10,336 bases of DNA from Finegoldia magna (GTDB lineage: Bacteria; Bacillota; Clostridia; Tissierellales; Peptoniphilaceae), in contig NZ_JAGYZD010000041.1 in assembly GCF_018371055.1 (NCBI RefSeq), forward strand, positions 1 to 10,336, given 5' to 3'. Below the pieces are notes generated by a model. It had not been told where the DNA came from. It searched no databases and saw only the letters and a program-made list of their open reading frames with translations. How positions within the stretch are numbered: the stretch's first letter is position 1; every line of letters begins with the position of its first letter. Position numbers and translations under genes: made by a program. This document shows positions 6,781 to 10,336 of this stretch, one piece after another.

Positions 6781-7995
6781 ATGAAATTAGAAATAATAGA
6801 TATGATAGATGACGGAAGATGTGTCGCAAAACACGAAGGAAAAACTGTGTTCGTAGACGGAGGAAGTGTCGGAGAAATAATCGAAGCGAAAAAAATTAAA
6901 GAAAAAAAGAATTTGATATTTGCAACAAAAACAAAAACAATACAACAATCACCTTTTAAACAAGAGCCGCTTTGCCCACATTACTACGAATGTGACGGAT
7001 GCAGCATGCAAGACATTACATACGAAAAAGAATTGGAAATCAAAAAAAATTCCGTACTCAACAAATTGCAACGAATCGCAAAGCTGGATGTAAAAGATGT
7101 CGACATACTCACAAATGCTGAGTATTATTACAGAAACAAAGTCGATTTGAAAGTGGAAAACGGACAACTTGGATATTACAACAGAAAAACACACAACCTA
7201 ACACAAATATCCACTTGCAAAATAGCATCCACAGCAATCAATGAAATGATAAAGTGGTTAGAAAATCAAGATTTGAACGGCGTGTCGGAAATTAAAATCA
7301 GATCCAATTACAACGACGAAATCCAAATCTCCATTGATTATTTATCGGATGAAATGCTAGAAAATTTGAAATCTAAAGACAACATCGTAGAAATTTATTT
7401 GAAAAATAAAAACTTTGATTTGATTTATAGAAAAAAACAATTTGTCGATAAAATCGGGGATTTATCATTCATAATAAGCCCCAAATCATTCTTTCAAGTA
7501 AACAAATACAACACAAGTTTACTCTACGACACAGCAAAACAAATGATGAAAGCAGAAGAAAATGACAGAATATTGGATCTTTACTGCGGCATCGGAACCA
7601 CAACAATGTATATAGGAAATTGCAACAACACAATCGGAGTTGAAGTCGTAAAAGATGCAGTAAAAGATGCCAACGAAAACAAAAAACTAAACAATCTGGA
7701 AAACATCCAGTTTATTGAAGAAAAATCAGAAAACGTCGTAGGAAAACTCACACAAGAACACTTCGATGTAATCCTCGTCGACCCACCACGAAAAGGAATG
7801 GACGAAAAAGTCGTCGACGCAATAATAAAATCCACCGCAAAAAAGCTCGTCTACATCTCATGCGACCCAGCAACACTCGCAAGAGACTTGAAGATGTTAA
7901 CAGAAAACGGGTTTGAAGTCAGGGATGTCAAATTGGTGGATATGTTCGCCAAGACAATGCATGTGGAGAGTGTAGTATTGATGTCAAGAAAATGA
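6781..7995 (+). CDS. rlmD: 23S rRNA (uracil-5-)-methyltransferase, RlmD/RumA family
   Basis: A 404-residue member of the RumA/RlmCD/TrmA family, which uses S-adenosylmethionine to make 5-methyluridine in RNA, most likely U1939 and/or U747 of 23S rRNA. Residues 1-55 form a TRAM RNA-binding domain. Iron-sulfur ligands are Cys65, Cys71, Cys74 and Cys146, with the same spacing as E. coli RumA Cys81/87/90/162. The methyltransferase fold carries DLYCGIGTT (266-274) and VDPPRKG (333-339); the nucleophile is Cys361 in YISCDPATLARD, and the general base is Glu396 in HVE, 35 residues later as in E. coli. The ATG has a clear ribosome binding site and its own promoter. One enzyme often serves both sites in Gram-positives (RlmCD), so the exact target is uncertain. 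Its last codons are repeated downstream, marking the gene end as an integration site. Confidence 0.96.
   Translation: MKLEIIDMIDDGRCVAKHEGKTVFVDGGSVGEIIEAKKIKEKKNLIFATKTKTIQQSPFKQEPLCPHYYECDGCSMQDITYEKELEIKKNSVLNKLQRIAKLDVKDVDILTNAEYYYRNKVDLKVENGQLGYYNRKTHNLTQISTCKIASTAINEMIKWLENQDLNGVSEIKIRSNYNDEIQISIDYLSDEMLENLKSKDNIVEIYLKNKNFDLIYRKKQFVDKIGDLSFIISPKSFFQVNKYNTSLLYDTAKQMMKAEENDRILDLYCGIGTTTMYIGNCNNTIGVEVVKDAVKDANENKKLNNLENIQFIEEKSENVVGKLTQEHFDVILVDPPRKGMDEKVVDAIIKSTAKKLVYISCDPATLARDLKMLTENGFEVRDVKLVDMFAKTMHVESVVLMSRK
7960..7987 (+). repeat. rlmD tail, copy 1: left candidate attachment site
   Basis: This is the functional 3' end of rlmD, codons His394 to Ser402 plus one base. It matches 25 of 28 bases at 9845-9872. 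The repeat brackets a broken serine recombinase gene and its neighbour, the layout left when an element inserts at a gene end and restores the reading frame. Exact crossover bases cannot be fixed from one sequence. Confidence 0.7.
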
Positions 7996-8023
7996 GATAA
8001 CAGGCTATAAAAATGTTGAAATC

Positions 8024-8066
8024 AATGGCTTTTAGGGTTTTAGAAGAAATCTTAAAAGCCATTTTT
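8024..8066 (+). terminator. Terminator after rlmD
   Basis: An 11-bp perfect stem (8024-8034 with 8053-8063) continues inward for seven more pairs, three of them G-U, to an AGAA tetraloop at 8042-8045, giving 18 pairs in all. T residues run through 8062-8066. If the right-hand tail copy marks the old gene end, this terminator came with the inserted DNA. Confidence 0.85.
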
Positions 8067-8157
8067 CTATTTGAAAAATACCTTGTGGGAACATTTCAAG
8101 TGTTGATTATTGCAGGGTGTGTAGACACTATGGATATTTTAGGTGGAGTGAACAGAA

Positions 8158-8187
8158 TGGATAATATTAGGCTACTTATCATATAAT
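8158..8187 (+). promoter_or_regulatory. Possible promoter of the recombinase gene
   Basis: TATAAT at 8182-8187 has a four-of-six -35 candidate, TGGATA at 8158-8163, 18 bases upstream. A second -10 candidate, TGATATACT at 8193-8201, is of the extended type. Both lie in A+T-rich DNA 30-50 bases before the gene, so neither is certain. Confidence 0.35.
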
Positions 8188-8230
8188 AAAAATGATATAC
8201 TAGTAATTAGGTTGAATTAAGGAGTTCAAT

Positions 8231-9160
8231 ATGAATAAAAAAATAAATCTGATATTACCTAAAAAACAATTCCAAATCCAGCGAGTAGGAATCTATGCGC
8301 GAGTCAGCACGACAGATAAAGACCAGTTAAATAGTTTGATGGCACAAATATCTGCTTTAACTAGACTTACATCACATTACTCTAATTGGAAACTTGTAGA
8401 TATTTACATTGATATTGCATCAGGAAAAACTAAATCAAGTAGAAAAGAATTCTTAAGAATGCTTGAAGACATAAAGAAAGAAGACGTTAATATAATTGTT
8501 ACAAAGAGCGTGAGTCGATTTGGTAGAGATACAGTAGATGCTTTAGAAGCATTAAAAGTAATTAAGCAAGCCAGTGCAAGGATTATCTTTGAACAAGAAA
8601 ACTTAGATAGCCAAGAAGATGATACAGATATAATCATATCCATTATGGAATCTTTGGCACAATCAGAAAACGAACAGCGAAGTGAAAATATAAAATGGGG
8701 TCTAAAGCAAAGAGCAGCACAAGGCACATCAAAGCTTTATAACCGAAAGTGCTATGGCTATGATCATGATGAGAATTGAGAACTAATTATAAACTTCCAA
8801 CAAGCAAAAGTAGTCAGGAAAATATTTAATTGGTACTTAGATGGGAAAAGTGTCATAGGCATTGTCAAAGAACTTGAAAAGGAAAAGATTAAATCCCCAA
8901 AAGGGAAAAACAAATGGCCAAAAAGAAGTATTGAGACCATGTTAGAAAATGAAAAGTATACAGGTTCTGTGAAACTCTTAGATTCAGTAAGTAAAGAAAA
9001 TTATTACCTTCTAAAAGACAATCATGAAGCAATTATTACAGAGGAAGTATTTAATAAAGTTCAAGAAGAAAAATCAAGTAGGAGTAACCTTGATGAGGAC
9101 AATGTTAGGAAGAGTAGAAAATATAGCTCTAGATTAAAGGAGGACAATAAAAATGTTTAA
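8231..9160 (+). pseudogene. Large serine recombinase, broken by in-frame TGA and C-terminally short
   Basis: Residues 1-182 are a serine-recombinase catalytic domain: YARVS (22-26) with nucleophile Ser26, the conserved KSVSRFGRD block (92-100) and the ENEQRSENIKWG start of the long helix (146-157). The frame then meets TGA at 8777-8779 within what would read YGYDHDEN-x-ELIINF. It continues open in the same frame for 126 codons to TAA at 9158-9160. The second part is clearly the recombinase domain, with AKVVRKIFNWYLDGKS, SPKGKNKW and MLENEKYTGSV, so a single base change (a Gly GGA codon becoming TGA is the simplest) probably killed the gene. The zinc-ribbon and coiled-coil end of full members (about 500 residues) is also missing; the frame runs out after RKSRKYSSR into the ribosome binding site of the next gene. 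The start ATG has AAGGAG at 8219-8224. The N-terminal piece may still be made but should not integrate DNA. Confidence 0.9.
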
Positions 9161-9737
9161 ATTTACAGCTTTAGAATCTCTGCATAATAATATGAAACTA
9201 AATGACATGGAAAGAGTGGTTTTTCCATTTAGATATAATGAAAAAGGATTTAGTTGCATATTTATAACTGATATTTTACCTTACAGACTTTATTTATCAA
9301 CGTTAGGAGACAAACCCATTACATTTGAGTTGAAAATAAACAATAAATATGAAACTTCAAGCTATATGGAAGATTATAATAAATTAATAGAATATTTAGA
9401 ATTAAAATATGACCCGAATCATAAATTTAAACCAAATGACTTTTTTAGATCTTTAAATAATAATATTCCAGAAAATTGTAATAACACCCCAAACTATAAA
9501 GACGTAATTGTGATAGCAGCTTCACATAGAGAAATTGAAAAACCCAATAAAATATATTTTTGTGGTTGGAAAAACAATATAGTGAACAATGTAACAGATG
9601 GGAATTTGGAAAAAACGAGAAGTGCTTTTGGAGATGAACTAGCAGAACTTTGTAAGAAGAAAAATATCAGTTCACGATGGACTGCTATTGATAAAGACGA
9701 GGAAATTAATAAAATAAATGACATATACACAATGTAA
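9153..9737 (+). CDS. Hypothetical protein, probable DUF6037 family
   Basis: A 194-residue soluble protein without signal peptide or membrane segment. Near its start it has RVVFPFRYNEKGFSCIFITDILPYRL (21-46), then a region rich in Lys, Asn and Tyr. From memory this block and the overall length resemble DUF6037 proteins of Firmicutes, often found in accessory DNA; I am not certain and no biochemical role is established. The ATG at 9153 has an excellent ribosome binding site (AAAGGAGGA, 9136-9144) and overlaps the broken recombinase frame by eight bases. The reading frame is intact while the recombinase is dead, which suggests it has been kept as cargo or arrived later. Its codons are more A+T-rich than those of the upstream chromosomal genes, consistent with transfer. 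No terminator follows directly, and no catalytic motif is obvious. Confidence 0.75.
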   Translation: MFKFTALESLHNNMKLNDMERVVFPFRYNEKGFSCIFITDILPYRLYLSTLGDKPITFELKINNKYETSSYMEDYNKLIEYLELKYDPNHKFKPNDFFRSLNNNIPENCNNTPNYKDVIVIAASHREIEKPNKIYFCGWKNNIVNNVTDGNLEKTRSAFGDELAELCKKKNISSRWTAIDKDEEINKINDIYTM

Positions 9738-9844
9738 AAATAGTCTAATCAAAATAATTGCTAGAGGAGATAATTATAATACAAAATGGCTATAAATTGC
9801 TATATTCTATTATAAAAAACAGATAGGATATAACCTAACTATCA

Positions 9845-9872
9845 CATGTCGAGAGTGTCGTCTTGATGTCAA
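9845..9872 (+). repeat. rlmD tail, copy 2: right candidate attachment site
   Basis: 25 of 28 bases match 7960-7987. All three mismatches are at third codon positions and leave HVESVVLMS unchanged. The frame continues Lys-Val-Gly-Ile-Ala-Lys-Ala and stops at 9893-9895. Upstream the frame is closed by TAA at 9836-9838, so only the last codons of an rlmD gene are present. This is what remains of an rlmD end that was either displaced by insertion or carried in by an element from a different host. Confidence 0.72.
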
Positions 9873-9895
9873 AAGTGGGCATAGCAAAGGCATAA

Positions 9896-9916
9896 AAACC
9901 TTTATTTCAAAGGCTT
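9896..9916 (-). terminator. Short inverted repeat after tail copy 2, possible weak terminator
   Basis: Read on the - strand, AAGCCTTT and AAAGGTTT pair over eight positions (one G-U) around a five-base loop, followed by TT. On the + strand it also folds but with a mismatch and a weak T run. It directly follows the stop of tail copy 2. Confidence 0.35.
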
Positions 9917-10010
9917 ATTTAGGTTCTATCGTTAAATGCTCAGATTAGGTCCGAATATGACATTAATTTTTATCTTTGAATTTGACTTTGTGAGAACTGG
10001 TCTATTTGAT

Positions 10011-10037
10011 AGGGTTGACACTAAGGTTTTGATGTCA
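10011..10037 (+). repeat. Possible third, diverged rlmD tail
   Basis: TTGATGTCA at 10029-10037 is identical to the end of tail copies 1 and 2. In that frame the DNA reads VDTKVLMSDK, against VESVVLMSRK in rlmD: identical at V, V, L, M, S and K, with D/E and T/S similar. A strong hairpin starts four bases later, as after a gene end. The upstream half matches at only 8 of 18 bases, so this is tentative. Confidence 0.35.
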
Positions 10038-10040
10038 GAT

Positions 10041-10076
10041 AAAAGTGAACCCTACTGCAAGGGTGGGTTCACTTTT
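10041..10076 (+). terminator. Strong terminator-like hairpin
   Basis: A perfect 12-bp stem (10041-10052 with 10065-10076) encloses a 12-base loop, and the 3' arm ends in TTTT. It follows the possible third rlmD tail and no other gene, so it may be an orphan left from an earlier gene end. Confidence 0.65.
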
Positions 10077-10196
10077 AATGCTAAGAATTACAAAGAACTA
10101 CGATGTTCTAGTAATACGGTTAAGGGGATATACTAAAATATAAGATAAGCTAAGTTGCTGAAAGAAAGTTATTATTCTTTATAGTTTAGAGCTTGT

Positions 10197-10228
10197 GCTT
10201 TTATACTACATAGTACAAAGGCTTTTTT
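10197..10228 (+). terminator. Terminator-like hairpin with six-T run
   Basis: Arms 10197-10207 and 10212-10222 pair with one mismatch and one G-U around a four-base loop, followed at once by six T residues (10223-10228). No gene ends directly upstream. Confidence 0.55.
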
Positions 10229-10303
10229 AGATATTAGAGACCAGCTATCAAATGTCAAGAGAAAATAAAAAATAATTTATCTTGAAATTTATGGCACGTT
10301 AAA

Positions 10304-10324
10304 TAAGCCTAAAAATTAGGCTTA
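10304..10324. terminator. Perfect 9-bp hairpin at the window edge
   Basis: TAAGCCTAA and TTAGGCTTA pair fully around an AAA loop. Neither strand has a strong T run after the stem; A-rich DNA flanks the right side and TTTAAC follows on the - strand. It could serve a gene to the right on the - strand or be another orphan hairpin. Confidence 0.45.
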
Positions 10325-10336
10325 GAAAAATTAAAT

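Larger units (their letters stand above)
7960..9872 (+). mobile_element. Decayed serine-recombinase integrative element at the rlmD 3' end
   Basis: About 1.9 kb between two copies of the rlmD tail. It holds a terminator, a large serine recombinase gene with a nonsense codon and no C-terminal end, and one intact hypothetical gene. The rlmD/rumA 3' end is a known insertion site of Gram-positive conjugative elements and prophages, for example the streptococcal element Phi-m46.1 in rum. No transfer, replication or excision genes are visible, so this is a remnant or a small mobilised unit rather than a self-moving element. The right edge may extend past 9872 if weaker tail copies near 10011 and 10245 are also scars. 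Confidence 0.5.
9738..10336. other. Gene-poor stretch with rlmD-tail relics and hairpins
   Basis: I see no convincing gene here on either strand. It contains a clear copy of the rlmD tail (9845-9872), a weak second one (10011-10037), a weaker tail-like piece (10245-10268) and four hairpins of terminator type (9896-9916, 10041-10076, 10197-10228, 10304-10324). A 66-codon open frame at 9936-10136 has no ribosome binding site and crosses one of the hairpins. The region reads as accumulated debris of integration events next to rlmD. Confidence 0.6.

Noticed and set aside
8939..9160. Separate 73-codon gene starting at ATG 8939
   Set aside because: It is in the same frame as the recombinase, has no ribosome binding site, and is simply the open part of the recombinase after the TGA. 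Treated as one pseudogene.
9786..9812. Tiny open frame after GAGGAG-like sequence near 9765
   Set aside because: Only eight codons, with the AGAGGAGA stretch too far upstream (about 14 bases).
10015..10043. TTGACA with GATAAA 17 bases later on the + strand
   Set aside because: The weak -10 runs straight into a strong hairpin with no gene behind it, so a working promoter is unlikely.
9936..10136. 66-codon open frame on the + strand
   Set aside because: No ribosome binding site before its ATG, it runs across a perfect 12-bp hairpin, and the sequence has no recognisable protein features apart from the tail-like VLMS stretch. Better explained as debris.
10161..10180. AAAGAA/TTCTTT inverted repeat
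   Set aside because: All-but-one A-T six-pair stem with an eight-base loop; expected by chance in such A+T-rich DNA.
10231..10259. Possible - strand promoter (TTGACA, 16 bases, TAATAT)
   Set aside because: The -35 is the reverse of the TGTCAA that belongs to the tail-like repeat, the -10 is only four of six, and no gene on the - strand lies downstream.
1..10336. CRISPR arrays, tRNA or rRNA genes, insertion sequences
   Set aside because: No regularly spaced repeats, no cloverleaf-type sequence and no transposase with terminal repeats were seen on either strand.

Overview
The window looks like the chromosome of a low-GC, Gram-positive anaerobe of the Bacillota. Signs are A+T-rich codon use, strong AGGAGG-type ribosome binding sites, a near-ideal TTGACA/TATAAT promoter, a short clostridial-type ThiC and a MoaC-MOSC fusion. 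A Finegoldia/Peptoniphilaceae-like host is my best guess. That is inference from style and gene content, not a database match.

Layout, all on the + strand. (1) Positions 1-1038 hold molybdenum cofactor genes: the last 39 codons of moaA, then one base later a GTG-started moaC fused to a MOSC domain. (2) Positions 1046-2596 hold a thiamin unit: an extended -10 promoter, a TPP riboswitch with its own terminator, thiC (HMP-phosphate synthase) and a terminator. (3) Positions 2631-6738 hold a drug-efflux-type operon: a consensus promoter with a 13-bp palindrome at the start site, a MarR regulator and two overlapping ABC exporter half-transporter genes, closed by a terminator. Motifs in the two halves complement each other as in heterodimeric exporters with one degenerate and one competent ATP site. 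(4) Positions 6750-8066 hold an RlmD/RumA-type 23S rRNA m5U methyltransferase with its own promoter and terminator.

(5) From about 7960 to the end the character changes. A large serine recombinase gene is broken by one in-frame TGA and lacks its C-terminal part. A probable DUF6037-type protein gene overlaps its end. About 600 bases without a convincing gene follow, holding several terminator-like hairpins. The rlmD 3' end (codons for HVESVVLMS) recurs at 9845-9872, and the only three differences within those nine codons are synonymous third-position changes. One weaker copy of the same tail lies at 10011-10037, and a still weaker candidate near 10245-10268. I read this as an integration hot spot at the rlmD 3' end: a decayed serine-recombinase element of about 1.9 kb lies between two tail copies, with scars of possible earlier events beyond it.

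The left 8 kb is ordinary, well-kept chromosome. The right 2.4 kb is accessory DNA, and the repeated rlmD tails, the dead recombinase and the intact cargo gene are the parts most worth a second look.
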